DNA from: Thermosporothrix hazakensis
GTDB taxonomy: Bacteria > Chloroflexota > Ktedonobacteria > Ktedonobacterales > Ktedonobacteraceae
Assembly (NCBI RefSeq): GCF_003253565.1
Contig: NZ_QKUF01000013.1
Location: forward strand, 62,001 to 126,000
Direction of reading: 5' to 3'
DNA length: 64,000 nucleotides
Shown piece after piece: positions 17,043 to 26,095 of this stretch (within the stretch, counting starts at the first letter, position 1; each line of letters opens with the position of its first letter). Below the pieces are notes generated by a model. The model had not been told where the DNA came from, ran no database searches, and was given only the letters and a program-made list of their open reading frames with translations. Position numbers and translations under genes: made by a program.

Positions 17043-17906
17043 ATGATTATTGTAACTGGAGCCAACGGCCAGCTTGGTCGAGCGATAGTGGAACGGCTGC
17101 TTACTCGTATTCCCGCCGGGCAAATCGGTGTGAGTGTTCGCAACCCGGAGAAGGCGCAAGAACTGAAAGAGCAGGGCGTTCGCGTCCGCAGGGGAGATTA
17201 CAACGACCCTATAAGCCTCGCCCATGCCTTTGAGGGGGCATCGCAAGTACTCATCGTGTCATGCGACAGCCTCGGTGAGGCAGCAGTTCGCCAGCATTGC
17301 ACGGCTATCGACATAGCGAAGTTGGCCGGCGCCCGCAGGATTCTCTACACAAGCCATATGGCTTCGTCCCCAACATCGCTCTTCCCTCCTATGGTTGATC
17401 ATGCCGCCACCGAGGCAGCACTTCGGGCTTCAGGTGTGGCCTTTACCGCGTTGCGTAACGGTTTCTACGCGGCATCAGTGCTCATGTTGCTCGGCGACGC
17501 CCTGAAGACGGGGGAGCTGGTTGCTCCGGCGGATGGGCCGGTTTCCTGGACTGCTCACGCTGACCTGGCCGAAGCGGCGGCGATTGCCCTCAGCGAGGAG
17601 TCCCTTGACGGTGTGACTCCTGATCTGACAGCCACCGAAGCTATCGACCTGGACGGCATCGCAGCTATTGCCTCGGAGCTGACGCACCGCCCAATCCGTC
17701 GGATCGTGGTACCGGATGCGCAGTATCGGGATAGCCTGATCGCCCACGGTCTCTCAGAGGAGAGGGCTGATATGTATGTGGGGCTCTTCCAAGCGAGCCG
17801 ACGGGGCGAATTTAACCGGGTTGACCCGACTCTTGCCCGTATCATCGGCCGACCGCCGATGTCCTTGCGGGCCGCGCTTTCGGCGGCGATCTCATCGGCG
17901 AGATGA
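17043..17906 (+). CDS. NmrA-like SDR-family NAD(P)-binding oxidoreductase (quinone oxidoreductase type)
   Basis: 287 aa. Rossmann motif GANGQLG follows the first strand (MIIVTGANGQLG), then the NmrA/QOR2 pattern SVRNPEKA, VRRGDYND, a SHMASS-like strand and FTALRNGFYAAS. No Tyr-xxx-Lys pair is obvious, as in atypical SDRs of the NAD(P)H:quinone oxidoreductase 2 type. Start: ATG at 17043 with AGGAGGT upstream; an in-frame ATG at 16926 would add 39 residues of non-Rossmann sequence and is rejected. It lies downstream of the merR gene on the same strand, with repeated AGTACAT sites in front, fitting an electrophile or drug-response unit. Confidence 0.85.
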   Translation: MIIVTGANGQLGRAIVERLLTRIPAGQIGVSVRNPEKAQELKEQGVRVRRGDYNDPISLAHAFEGASQVLIVSCDSLGEAAVRQHCTAIDIAKLAGARRILYTSHMASSPTSLFPPMVDHAATEAALRASGVAFTALRNGFYAASVLMLLGDALKTGELVAPADGPVSWTAHADLAEAAAIALSEESLDGVTPDLTATEAIDLDGIAAIASELTHRPIRRIVVPDAQYRDSLIAHGLSEERADMYVGLFQASRRGEFNRVDPTLARIIGRPPMSLRAALSAAISSAR

Positions 17907-18159
17907 TGCTTCGGTTCTGGTGGAAGTGCAGTGGCTCTACTGGTAGGGTCGAACCGTCGGGGTATCGCGTGCTACAATCAAACGCTCTGTGAAACATCAA
18001 CGAGAAACGGGGATTTGGCTTCACAACCGCTTCTCCGGTTTTCCGGTAACCAAAGGAAATACCTTACGATGAAGGTCGTGGAGCCAACCGGAAGCCAACT
18101 CATCTGGGTGTAGCGGTTGGTATTCGTGCAACGCCAGATGACATAAGTCAATGACCTCC

Positions 18160-18520
18160 CGCGAAAGCAGGAGGCTTGTGTCTGGACTCAACCGCAGCAC
18201 AGGAAACTGCACCGTGCCGAAGGTGGTAAACCATACAGAACCGTCATATACGCTCTGCTTTGACTCCGATACACCAAGGACAAGTGACACGTGTCCCTTT
18301 CTCGCCCAGCAGGACCGGGCGAGAAGCGCTTTCAGCGCGATATTTCTTGCCCCACCAGATCAGCATGTAAGGCGTACTGGCAGTTCTGACAGACAAAGAG
18401 CACGCTCTTGCTCGGTCGGTTCTCTCTGGTAGTATGCCCGCATATGAGAGCACCGTTGCTGCAATATAGCGAGAAGCGGGCTGCAATGAACGGACGAGTG
18501 GCTCCACCTCCATGCATCTC
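18160..18520 (-). pseudogene. Decayed 3' part of an IS200/IS605-type tnpB with right-end hairpin
   Basis: The minus strand reads CGHTTRENRPSKSV, FVCQNCQY and ALHADLVGQE, the zinc-finger end of a TnpB-like RNA-guided nuclease. Frameshifts then move the tail (GHVSLVLGVSE) into another frame. The first CxxC pair is damaged (YCSNGALICGH). Just beyond, at about 18154-18175, CCTCCCGCGAAAGCAGGAGG forms an imperfect hairpin typical of an IS605 right end. No tnpA and no N-terminal half remain. The 250 bp upstream of the hairpin (17907-18153) hold nothing else recognisable. Confidence 0.65.
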
Positions 18521-18822
18521 ACAACGAATACTTATTCCTCTCTTTGCGTTCCCTACCTTGCCTTCCAGTCAGCACGTGCTCACCCAAACAGTGATGTTCT
18601 CTGTGTCGGACACACAGGACAGGAAACCGAGCCGTGCTGAAATCTGTAACCTATACAAATGCCTCGTTGAGAGAGAGGATACACAATGATCTTCTTAAGC
18701 TGTTCTTCCGCCTGCACACAAGGGCAGGCGGCATTCATGCGGTGCTCCATCTTTGCCTTTCACGATGGAGATGAAGCATGCACTGTATGTGATCGTCTTT
18801 GCCAGGGGATGTTCATAAAAGG

Positions 18823-18990
18823 TCAGGACCAGAGCAGGATGAAGGCGAGCAAGACCATCGCGAGGAAGCTGTCAGCCCGCTTCTCATCTCGGGTGGCAGT
18901 GCAACGAAACACTTGAGGCAGTTTACGATGCGCTCGATGTGCTTGTGTAAGCGGGAGCGTTGCCGCTCAAAATGCCCCGTTTCCTCCGTG
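18823..18990 (-). pseudogene. IS5-type transposase C-terminal relic, frameshifted
   Basis: The minus strand gives HFERQRSRLHKHIERIVNCL, a KCF junction, and then, after a frameshift, TATRDEKRADSFLAMVLLAF ending ILLWS-stop at 18823-18825. This is the 'ERxxNxLKxFRRIATRYDK' end of IS5-group transposases. Only about 55 codons survive. Together with the tnpB scrap this marks 17.9-19.3 kb as a graveyard of insertion sequences. From 18991 to 19350 no gene is visible. A hairpin, CCGCCTGC (18708-18715) with GCAGGCGG (18724-18731), lies on the other side. Confidence 0.6.
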
Positions 18991-19350
18991 CAGTACGCCG
19001 ATGGGGAAGGACTACGCCGTAAAAAGGAACGGCTAGCCTGTAGGAGGGTCAGAAATATCGTGGAAAGGTACATATATTGTATCATTGCATGCATCACTAG
19101 TTAGAAAGATGTGTGCAAGGTATATTGATCTTTTCAGTTTCTGGCCTGGATACAGTTAAATGCATGCCAACTATATGCTACCAGTTATTATTGAATGAAG
19201 ACGATAACGTATATGACAGAAACAGAAAAGTATCTTCATCTCTATCTGTTATGTGGGTTTGTCCCTGGAAAGGAGAGACAGTAGGCGGTACATCACCAGT
19301 AAAAGAGCCTTCTCTTTCTGTTATGAGGTAGGATGATACATTCTGTTGGC

Positions 19351-20601
19351 TCAGGAGGCATTTTCGCCTCCTGTATGGGAGCGCTGATTTTCGCGAGCAA
19401 GATAATAGCGAAGCTGCTCATCAGTGCTTTTCAGGATATCCTGTACCTCGTAATAGCGTAATTCGTGCCAGATTTGAGGCGCAATGCGAAGAATATCTTC
19501 ATGTCGGTCATATTCCATAAAGTTTTGGATTAGAAAGCGTTCCAAGGGCTGTGTAATAATTAATCGCTTGATGGCTGTGTCACTTGCTGTTTCAGGTGAG
19601 GTCATGATGGATCGCTGGCGTTCGAGTGGCTGTCCGCTCTCTTTTGCCTGAAGGTAGAGTGCCCGAAAGGCTTTGACAAGATCCTCCATCTTGACTGCTC
19701 CTTCACGATCAACCAGTGTGAAAAAGGCTTTCAGGAGCACTGGTTTATATGATTTAGAGAGTACTCGGCTTTTCATGAAATCGAGGAAGGCCTGTTTCCA
19801 TTCTTCGCTGGAAGCGGGAAGGGGTTGAAGTCGAAGCTGACGCCTGATCTGTTCAATGCGATCGCGTCGAAAGTACGCGAAGACGCGTCCACCAGAGATA
19901 GTAGTGGCGTCTGGTATCAGATGCCCTTCATCTACCCAGACTCGTACACGGGTTGGATCAACCCGCAATGCATAGCTGAGGGCATTGAGCGAGATGACAT
20001 CTTCCTCTGGGCTTAGATCAACGGGCCCTTCTCTTGAATCTGTGCCGGCAATGCCTTGGGTATCTGTGGATGAGATATCTCGGTGGTATAACAGATTTCT
20101 CATACTTTCAAAATGGGCAAAATAGTCGTTATCAACGATAAATTTTTGAGGATGGATGGGAGATGGTTTGACTCCCAGACGCTTTTCAAGTAGAAGAGAG
20201 ACAATATGGTCGCCATTGAGAGTAAGTACCCGGGGAATTGAGGTAGCTGCTTTATGCAGGGCTTTGGGGGTGTAGTCGGCTGTCGTGATAAAGAGACCGT
20301 CTGCAAAACGTCCGGATAGAGCACCAATGAAACGTTCAATGTCTGGGCGCTGAACATTGTGGCGATAGCGCTTGACCTGCACGCCAACGGAAAGCCGAAA
20401 AGGGCCAGCAAGTAGTTTTCCCTGCGCATCAATCCCGCCATCACCGCTGTAGCGTGTTACCGATACTGTTTCTAGCCCAACATAGAGAAGAAGTTCGCTC
20501 GCGAAGAATTCAAAACTGCGAGCGGAGAGGGAGAGGAGGCAGTGCTTGAGTTCACGCTTGATATCCGGATGTACCGGAGGAGTAGGGAGTGAAAGAGGCA
20601 T
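19351..20601 (-). CDS. Mrr-like restriction endonuclease (PD-(D/E)XK) with additional HTH-like domain
   Basis: 416 aa. Residues about 20-125 match the Mrr catalytic domain: SARSFEFFASELL helix, VTRYSGDGGIDAQGK with Asp54 and Asp58, SVGVQVKRYR with Gln75 and Lys77, and GLFITTADYTPKAL. These are the residues expected of an Mrr/type IV methyl-directed nuclease. Around 195-265 there is an HTH-like unit (SLNALSYALRVDPTRVRVWV, then FAYFRRDRIEQIRRQL) that could give DNA specificity, followed by a helical C-terminal domain. Chosen start: ATG at 20601 with GGAAAGGATGAG upstream; a more distal ATG at 20754 adds 51 atypical residues. No methylase or specificity gene is adjacent, so a solitary type IV enzyme is favoured. 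Confidence 0.8.
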   Translation of the reverse strand: MPLSLPTPPVHPDIKRELKHCLLSLSARSFEFFASELLLYVGLETVSVTRYSGDGGIDAQGKLLAGPFRLSVGVQVKRYRHNVQRPDIERFIGALSGRFADGLFITTADYTPKALHKAATSIPRVLTLNGDHIVSLLLEKRLGVKPSPIHPQKFIVDNDYFAHFESMRNLLYHRDISSTDTQGIAGTDSREGPVDLSPEEDVISLNALSYALRVDPTRVRVWVDEGHLIPDATTISGGRVFAYFRRDRIEQIRRQLRLQPLPASSEEWKQAFLDFMKSRVLSKSYKPVLLKAFFTLVDREGAVKMEDLVKAFRALYLQAKESGQPLERQRSIMTSPETASDTAIKRLIITQPLERFLIQNFMEYDRHEDILRIAPQIWHELRYYEVQDILKSTDEQLRYYLARENQRSHTGGENAS

Positions 20602-20754
20602 ATGATGCTCATCCTTTCCGGGAAAAATTTCTCTAATCAAAAATGATACCTTTTCCAGATAATGGGAAGAGATTATCTCGATCAGTTGAGGCAACCCAGA
20701 TGCCAATACTGTTCGTTTTGAGATATTAGTTATCAATATAAGGCTGATATCCAT

Positions 20755-21150
20755 GAATGGGCAGGAATTACAGTAGTACAGAGAAAGAGAAACTTCTTAA
20801 AAAGAAGTATATCTGGTACAGGTGAAAAGCACAAGGAGGGGAATCAATACTATAAACAGATGGCAAGGGGTAACAATGAAGAATTGCTCTGTACCATTTT
20901 TATTATTTTAATTACTATTATTTTTCTCGGTGTTTTATAAAACTGATTTGTATGCTTGAATTATTATTTTTACTTGCTTTGTAATGTCAGGTTTGCCAGA
21001 CATGTTGAGTGAATTTTTCTGATATTATCATGTGGAAATTCTTGAACTGGCTACTACCTATATAGCCAAAAAGATTAATATTTGACAATAATTATTTTGT
21101 AGTGTTATCCTTGCCTGAAGAGTAGCTGTTTCTAGTCAAGGAATAAAAAT
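20755..21150 (+). promoter_or_regulatory. AT-rich region with a possible promoter for the LuxI-like gene
   Basis: Non-coding and strongly AT-rich. TTGACA at 21082-21087 is followed, after 17 bp, by TTATCC at 21105-21110, a good -35 with a weak -10, placing a start about 35 bp before the ATG at 21151. No lux-box-like 20-bp dyad was found. AAGGAA at 21138-21143 is the ribosome-binding site. Confidence 0.45.
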
Positions 21151-21945
21151 ATGCAAGAGAACAAATTAACGCATTTTCCCTCTTCAATCACAGATCTATT
21201 CCCGAGCAGAGATTTTATTGAGCAGGGACAGCATTATTGTGTTAGCTCTATTCCCTGGGATGATGTTGAGCGCCAGAAGGAGTATCAGAAGCTCAGAACG
21301 GATGTTTTTGTTGAGCAATTAGGTTGGGATCTTCCTGTTACTGATGAAGGGTGTGAATGTGACCACTATGATCGTGATAGGTTGAGCCATGTAGCCTGTT
21401 TTGGGGTTTATGGGCGGATTGAGATGCGACAAACACAACAGTTACTTGGGGGCACTCGCTTGTTTCTTCCTTCTTCCTGGGAAGAGACTATGATATGCAC
21501 CGATTTTGTGCAGGCAGGAATGGTTCCCACTGAAATCTGTGTCCTTTTGCAGGAACGCTACAATGTGCAGATGCTTATTGAACTAACACGTTTGTGTGTT
21601 CGTCGTTACAAAGTGAAAAAAGGAGATGAAAGATCGTTTGCAGCAGATGTCGTTAGAGATCTCATCTATGCAGCGGTTTATGCTATTGCCGAGGGTACGG
21701 GTCGTCCTTTTGCATTAGCAATGGTTGATGCTCTCTGTTGGAGAGTGATAAAACACTCACATTTTCATTTTCAGCTCTTGCATTCTCATCAGCTTCATAT
21801 GAGACAAGGATATGCATTAGTGTTAATTGATTTAATTCAGACTCTATATATGGTGAGAGAGGCAAGAGATGGGGAATCAAGATTTAATCGTATGATAGCA
21901 TTGCTAAAGAATAGGGATCTCTTTCTTAAGAGTATTTTATCCTGA
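21151..21945 (+). CDS. LuxI-family (GNAT-fold) autoinducer-synthase-like protein
   Basis: 264 aa, about 50-60 longer than classical LuxI, with extra residues at the N-terminus and C-terminus. The invariant LuxI residues appear in order with correct spacing: Arg49 and Phe53 in LRTDVFVEQLGW, Trp59, Asp71 and Asp74 in CECDHYDRD, Arg103 in LGGTRLFLP, and Glu144/Arg147 in IELTRLCVRR. These correspond to LuxI R24, F28, W34, D45, D48, R70, E101 and R104. LuxI enzymes make acyl-homoserine lactones from SAM and acyl-ACP. The homologue here may use another acyl donor or make a different signal. No LuxR-type receptor is adjacent, but a membrane sensor-like gene follows 62 bp downstream. Confidence 0.78.
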   Translation: MQENKLTHFPSSITDLFPSRDFIEQGQHYCVSSIPWDDVERQKEYQKLRTDVFVEQLGWDLPVTDEGCECDHYDRDRLSHVACFGVYGRIEMRQTQQLLGGTRLFLPSSWEETMICTDFVQAGMVPTEICVLLQERYNVQMLIELTRLCVRRYKVKKGDERSFAADVVRDLIYAAVYAIAEGTGRPFALAMVDALCWRVIKHSHFHFQLLHSHQLHMRQGYALVLIDLIQTLYMVREARDGESRFNRMIALLKNRDLFLKSILS

Positions 21946-22007
21946 GAAGAGAAAGAGTTTCTTATTACTTTGGAAAAGAAAGTATAAAGTTGGAGGAAGG
22001 TGCATTC

Positions 22008-23081
22008 ATGCAAACTCCGCCGAGTTTTTCCAATGTTGAGACAGATGTGTCAACTTCAAGTAAGGGATTACTCGCTTTTTGGCTTCGATTAACCACGCCC
22101 CGCCCTACCCATTCTGATGATCCTGTCATGGCACGTACACTACGTGAGCGTGAACGCCGTTCACGCTTGATCAGTTTTATCATTCCTTTTGTTTTTTTTG
22201 CACCATTGTTTTTGCTTCAGCAGGCTTATCAAGATATTGGGACAGCGATAGCAATTATTTTGATGATGCCACTGTCTATCCTGTCATTGATCTGTAATCG
22301 CTTTGGGAAGCAGACCATTGCATCCTTGCTGTTGCTCTTTGGTATGGAGATCGCAATTGAAGGGAGCCTGCTAGGGGCGCCGGGGGGATTAGGGACAGGG
22401 TGGTTATTGACCTTCGATCTTTTTATCTTTCCACTATTTGTTTCGGCCATTTTGCTTTCACGTTTCTATCTCTGGTTTTTTCTTGCGCTCCATTGCACAT
22501 TTATTTTGGGAGATGTGTTTCTATTGAAACACACAGCGGATATCTCAGCTCTCATAGCCCAATGGAATGGACCTGCTGTTCTCTTTGCAAGACCGCTTAT
22601 TTTGCAGTTAGGTATTGCTCTATTGAGTGCCCTTGCTGTTAGCTCTATGGAACGTGCTATCGAGCGTGCTGATAACGCGGAGGAACTCGTCGCGCTTGAA
22701 CGGGCTGTTTCACAGGAGAGAAAAGAACTGGAAGAAGCAGCTTTTCATTTGCGAGATGTTCATGCTCATGTAGCAAATGGACACTACAAAGTTCGAGCCA
22801 ATGTTCCGCAAGGAAATGCGCTCTGGGAAGTGGCTCGCTCTCTGAACAATTTGCTTTCGCGCTTTGAACATGCATGGCAGGCAGAACATCGCCTAAAGCG
22901 GACCGAAGAAGAAATTCAACGCCTTGTAACTGCTATTGACGAGGCTAAACAAGGGAAACATCCACTCTGGCCTGCTAACAGCGGGACCAGTGTTGACTTG
23001 TTATTATCTCGCATAGTAACAAAGGAGATGAGGACGCCTCGGAACACAACTTCGTTCCCGAAAAAAACGCCTTGGGCATAA
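22008..23081 (+). CDS. Six-helix membrane protein with cytoplasmic HAMP-like coiled coil, putative signal sensor
   Basis: 357 aa. The N-terminal 45 residues are soluble. About six hydrophobic helices follow between residues 50 and 210 (SFIIPFVFFAPLFLL, then AIAIILMMPLSILSLI, then WFFLALHCTFILG, then LQLGIALLSALAV). The cytoplasmic part holds a charged coiled coil (ALERAVSQERKELEEAAFHL), a HAMP-like segment (HVANGHYKVRANVPQGNALW) and a second helix pair. No kinase, cyclase or HTH domain is fused. ATG at 22008 follows GGAGGAAGG at 21992-22000; a TTG at 21990 overlaps that site and is rejected. Its position right after the LuxI-like gene suggests a receptor or an output protein for the same signal. 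The family is not recognised. Confidence 0.72.
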   Translation: MQTPPSFSNVETDVSTSSKGLLAFWLRLTTPRPTHSDDPVMARTLRERERRSRLISFIIPFVFFAPLFLLQQAYQDIGTAIAIILMMPLSILSLICNRFGKQTIASLLLLFGMEIAIEGSLLGAPGGLGTGWLLTFDLFIFPLFVSAILLSRFYLWFFLALHCTFILGDVFLLKHTADISALIAQWNGPAVLFARPLILQLGIALLSALAVSSMERAIERADNAEELVALERAVSQERKELEEAAFHLRDVHAHVANGHYKVRANVPQGNALWEVARSLNNLLSRFEHAWQAEHRLKRTEEEIQRLVTAIDEAKQGKHPLWPANSGTSVDLLLSRIVTKEMRTPRNTTSFPKKTPWA

Positions 23082-23092
23082 GAGATGTCAGG

Positions 23093-23159
23093 GTGCCCTA
23101 TATGACTTCACCCAAAAACAACCACGCAACCACTAGGCAAATGAAGCCATATAGGGCAC
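23093..23159. other. Long imperfect stem-loop just after the sensor gene
   Basis: GTGCCCTATATG (23093-23104) pairs perfectly with CATATAGGGCAC (23148-23159), and CTTCA (23106-23110) with TGAAG (23142-23146), one mismatch between them. The 31-nt loop is C- and A-rich. It begins 12 nt past the stop codon and has no T run, so it is a poor intrinsic terminator. It could be a 3' UTR structure, a small MITE or a structured RNA. The 290 bp beyond it, up to 23453, hold no convincing gene. Confidence 0.5.
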
Positions 23160-23453
23160 AATGGGATTGAACCTTTCCTCCAATGAGCACAAAATATAGC
23201 ACAACCCTATGTTCTGTTGTTGGATATATTCTTTGACATCTTTTCCATTGGACTTTTTCATTCATCACTGTTTTGTAAATCGATGCGCTCAGGATCGAGC
23301 GACGAGGGAGTATATAGGTAGACACGCCGACTTATAACATGGTAACAGGAGAAGTTAGGATGCGGAAAGAGGAAGCCGGGGGTTTATGTGGCCCGGCAGC
23401 ACAGATATGAAAAAGAACAATGCGTTTTCCTGGAAACTCCTGGTGTGAAACGG

Positions 23454-24388
23454 TCAACGCAATGTTAACCATGCCTCGTTCGTGAAGTAGTAATCGCCGT
23501 CGAGATCCGCCAGCAAACCGGGTTGCACGGGGTGCTATCCCAACCGTTGTCGGGTCTGCGTGCTCGATGCCGGGAGGTCCAGTGAGAAAATATGCCCGAT
23601 TCAGCCGAAGTGTGAGCCCGCTTCCTCGATAGGCAGAGAGACAGCCGGAACGCCCGGGCGGCGGGAAATGACGCCTGCGATCTCGCACACTGGCACCCCT
23701 TCGTCTGCGACCGCATGCAACACTGATCCTGTCGGGGCCTTCTCCAGTGCCAATTGGAACAGGTGTGCAGCATCAAGCCGGTGCACAGCGGGCCAACGAT
23801 TCGATCCGTCGCCTGGGTACGCCGATATAGCTTTCGACGAGCAAGGCTGATGAGGGTCGGGACAAAACCGTGATCGCCCTCGCCATGTGTTGTCGGCGGC
23901 AGTCGTACGATTGACACGCGCACACCACGCGAGGAAAGTTCCAGCGCCGCTTCTTCCGAGGCAACACGATACCCCCCAACTGAGCCGGGAGACGCTGCGT
24001 CCTCCTCCGTCCCAAGATGGCCCGGTTGGAGAAGACCAGTAGCGGAGGTCACGACAAATGGGCGGCCGGAGCCAGCAAGTTCCGCACCAAGCGCCTTGAT
24101 AGCATGGCATATCCCTTCACCGCCCCTCCCAAGATCGGAAGATGTCGTGAAGTAGGCGGTATGAATGACGCCGTCGGATGCCGCTGCTCCGCTGCGCAGG
24201 CTGTCAAGATCATCGAGGGAACCGCGATATACCTGTGCACCGATAGATGCGAGCGATGTGGCAGCGGCATCTGAGCGAGCTAGGCCGAGGACCTGATGCC
24301 CGCTAGCGAAAAGCTCGCGGACGATGGCCAAGCCAATATATCCGGTTGCGCCGGTAACAAAAACTTTTATGAGAAATTCCTCCATCAT
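23454..24388 (-). pseudogene. Broken SDR-family NAD-dependent epimerase/reductase
   Basis: The first 190 codons encode a normal extended SDR: Rossmann VFVTGATGYIG, ARSDAAATSL, GSLDDLDSLRSGA and VTSATGLLQPG. The frame then shifts after ISLARRK. The true continuation (AYPGDGSNRWPAVHRLDAAH, then LFQLALEKAPTGSVLHAVAD) lies in another frame and meets TGA after SHFG and TAG after RQRLG, both where a Trp (TGG) is expected, before ending NEAWLTLR-stop at 23454. The likely original start also reads ATA, eight bases after a GGAGG. One frameshift, two nonsense codons and a lost start make this a clear pseudogene. It is divergent from an equally damaged regulator gene. Confidence 0.85.
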
Positions 24389-24691
24389 AACGTAAGCGTG
24401 GGATTTTGATCGTGTGACCTCCTACACATTAAGTCAGGTGATACTGTATGACTACTTGTATCGTTGCCTGTATGCGCGTCGATCTGGCAAGCGATGCAGC
24501 CAGCATCACGCCCTTTGACAAGCGTTCCTTGACCGAATAGGTATTGATATCATGCTCTTGTCGCGCAAGCGTTGTTTTCGACACATCGGCAGTGTATACT
24601 ACGAGTGATCCCAGAACAAGATGAGTGTTGATCCTAGAAGTGAGACTCCTATGGTTCCGCAACAAGGCGGATACAAGAGAGAGAGAGAGGA

Positions 24692-25534
24692 ATGATGGGA
24701 CGAGAGCAAGAGACCCGGCGCTTGCAAGAACTGGGAGATTTTCTGCGCACCAGGAGGGATCGGTTGGCTCCTGAAGACGTGGGGATACCGCGAGGAAGCA
24801 GACGGCGAGCCCCAGGACTCAGACGCGCAGAAGTTGCCCACTTGGCAGGCGTCAGTGTGGACTGGTATACCTGGTTGGAGCAGGGGCGCCCAATCAGCGT
24901 TTCGACGCAGGTCTGAGAAAGTCTCGTGCAGGCCTTACGCTTGAATGCCGATGAGCGAGCGCACCTCTTCTTCTTAGCGCGCCAACAACCTCCTCCAGCG
25001 AGGGCCATGGAGCCTGAAACCGTGAGTCCGGCGTTACAGCTCTTCCTCGATCATCAAGGTCTCAGTCCAGCCTTTGTGACCGGACGACGATGGGATGTAG
25101 TGGCCTGGAACGAAGCAGCACGCGTCGTCTTTGGCGATTATGAGCAGATGAGCGCTCACGAACGCAACTCTGTCTGGCGAATGTTTACTTCTCCAACGTA
25201 TCGGCAATTTCTTGTCGATTGGGAAGGGCATGCGCGACGGCTCCTGGCCCAATTCCGTGCCATGTGTGGTCGCTATCCTGGTGATCCCTGGTTGACAGAG
25301 TTGATCCAGGATCTGATGATTGCCAGCCCTGAATTTCGGGCCTGGTGGCCCGATCATGAGGTGCTCAGTGCGTCAGAAGATCACAAAATATTCAAGCATC
25401 CACAAGGAGGCTCTCTCGTGTTTGAGCTTGTCACGTTTCAGGTGTCTGACGCCCCGGGTCTCACGGTGACTGTATACATCCCGTTGGATGAAGCAGATAC
25501 ACCAGCCAAGGTCTCCCAACTGCTTTCTTCGTGA
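24692..25534 (+). pseudogene. XRE-family regulator with MmyB-like ligand domain, interrupted by in-frame TGA
   Basis: One frame of about 280 codons encodes an XRE/MmyB regulator: HTH (GDFLRTRRDRL, LRRAEVAHLAGVSVDWYTWL, EQGR) in the first 75 codons and an MmyB-like ligand-binding domain (SPAFVTGRRWDVVAWNEAAR, then VFGDYEQM, then NSVWRMFTSP) after it. At 24914-24916 a TGA replaces the Leu usually seen in the STQVLESLxxALRL linker, in frame and without shift. No selenocysteine context is evident. A second product could start at GTG 24926 (202 aa) but would lack the HTH. MmyB-like genes are commonly divergent from the SDR reductase they control, exactly as here, and both partners are damaged. Confidence 0.8.
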
Positions 25535-25571
25535 TCAAGCGTCTCTTTTTCCTCTATTTTGTGGATATGTG

Positions 25572-25602
25572 AAATGGGGCAGAGGCGCCCCATTTTCTTT
25601 TT
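25572..25602 (+). terminator. Intrinsic terminator after the XRE gene
   Basis: AAATGGGGC (25572-25580) and GCCCCATTT (25587-25595) form a perfect 9-bp stem with a 6-nt loop, followed by TCTTTTTG. It lies 38 bp after the regulator's stop codon and is a strong terminator even though the gene upstream is broken. Confidence 0.88.
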
Positions 25603-25620
25603 GTTGCCAGAATGATATGA

Positions 25621-25987
25621 GAACGCTAGCTGAGCGTCCTATCTTCGTTGGGAATGGAGATGTGCCAACTATCCAGCGAAAGTTCGCGGTGCTCAAGCAA
25701 CATTGTGAGGCTGTAGGACGAGCCTATGAGCATGTTCATCGTACTATCACCGCATTGTGTCTATCGCAGAACCTGATGAGGAGGCAAGGGCAATGGTCCA
25801 ACCAGAGTTTTTCAACCTTCTCAAACGAATGGGTTTGTGTGTCCTGATGGAAAGCCCTGAAACTATTCGCAAGCAGCTCGCTGAGTTGGAGAATGTTGGT
25901 GTGCAGGAAGTAATTCTCAGCTTTCCTGATACCCTGCAATTGGATTCATTGCGTTTCTTCGCTCGCGAGATTATAGCGAATGCCTGA
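25621..25987 (+). pseudogene. C-terminal fragment of a luciferase-like (LLM) F420/flavin oxidoreductase, frameshifted
   Basis: The plus strand reads FVGNGDVPTIQRKFAVLKQH and CEAVGRAYEHVHRTITALC, then after a one-base shift near 25757 SIAEPDEEARAMVQPEFFNL and VLMESPETIRKQLAELENVG, ending AREIIANA-stop. This is the usual end of LLM-class F420-dependent oxidoreductases (consensus CNxxGDVxxLRRKLAVLxxHCExxGR). The N-terminal two thirds are missing. It is a relic with no active-site region left. Confidence 0.75.
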
Positions 25988-26095
25988 TGTTTTCAGGCAA
26001 CCTTATGAGAAATTATTATGGGATGGACGTGGAGCGGTAGATCTGCTCGACTTTCTTCCCCCTGTTCCCACTAGATGGTCTGCAGGTTCTCCGGA

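Noticed and set aside
23098..23325. Minus-strand 75-codon frame ending in a hydrophobic segment
   Set aside because: Its 3' end is the long stem-loop, which generates the hydrophobic residues. No ribosome-binding site or homology is visible.
24914..24916. In-frame TGA as a selenocysteine codon
   Set aside because: The residue lies in an HTH-to-ligand-domain linker where homologues have Leu, not Cys, and no SECIS-like hairpin directly follows.
24926..25534. Independent 202-aa MmyB-domain gene starting at GTG
   Set aside because: The same reading frame continues upstream through the TGA into an XRE HTH, so it is better described as the 3' half of one interrupted gene.
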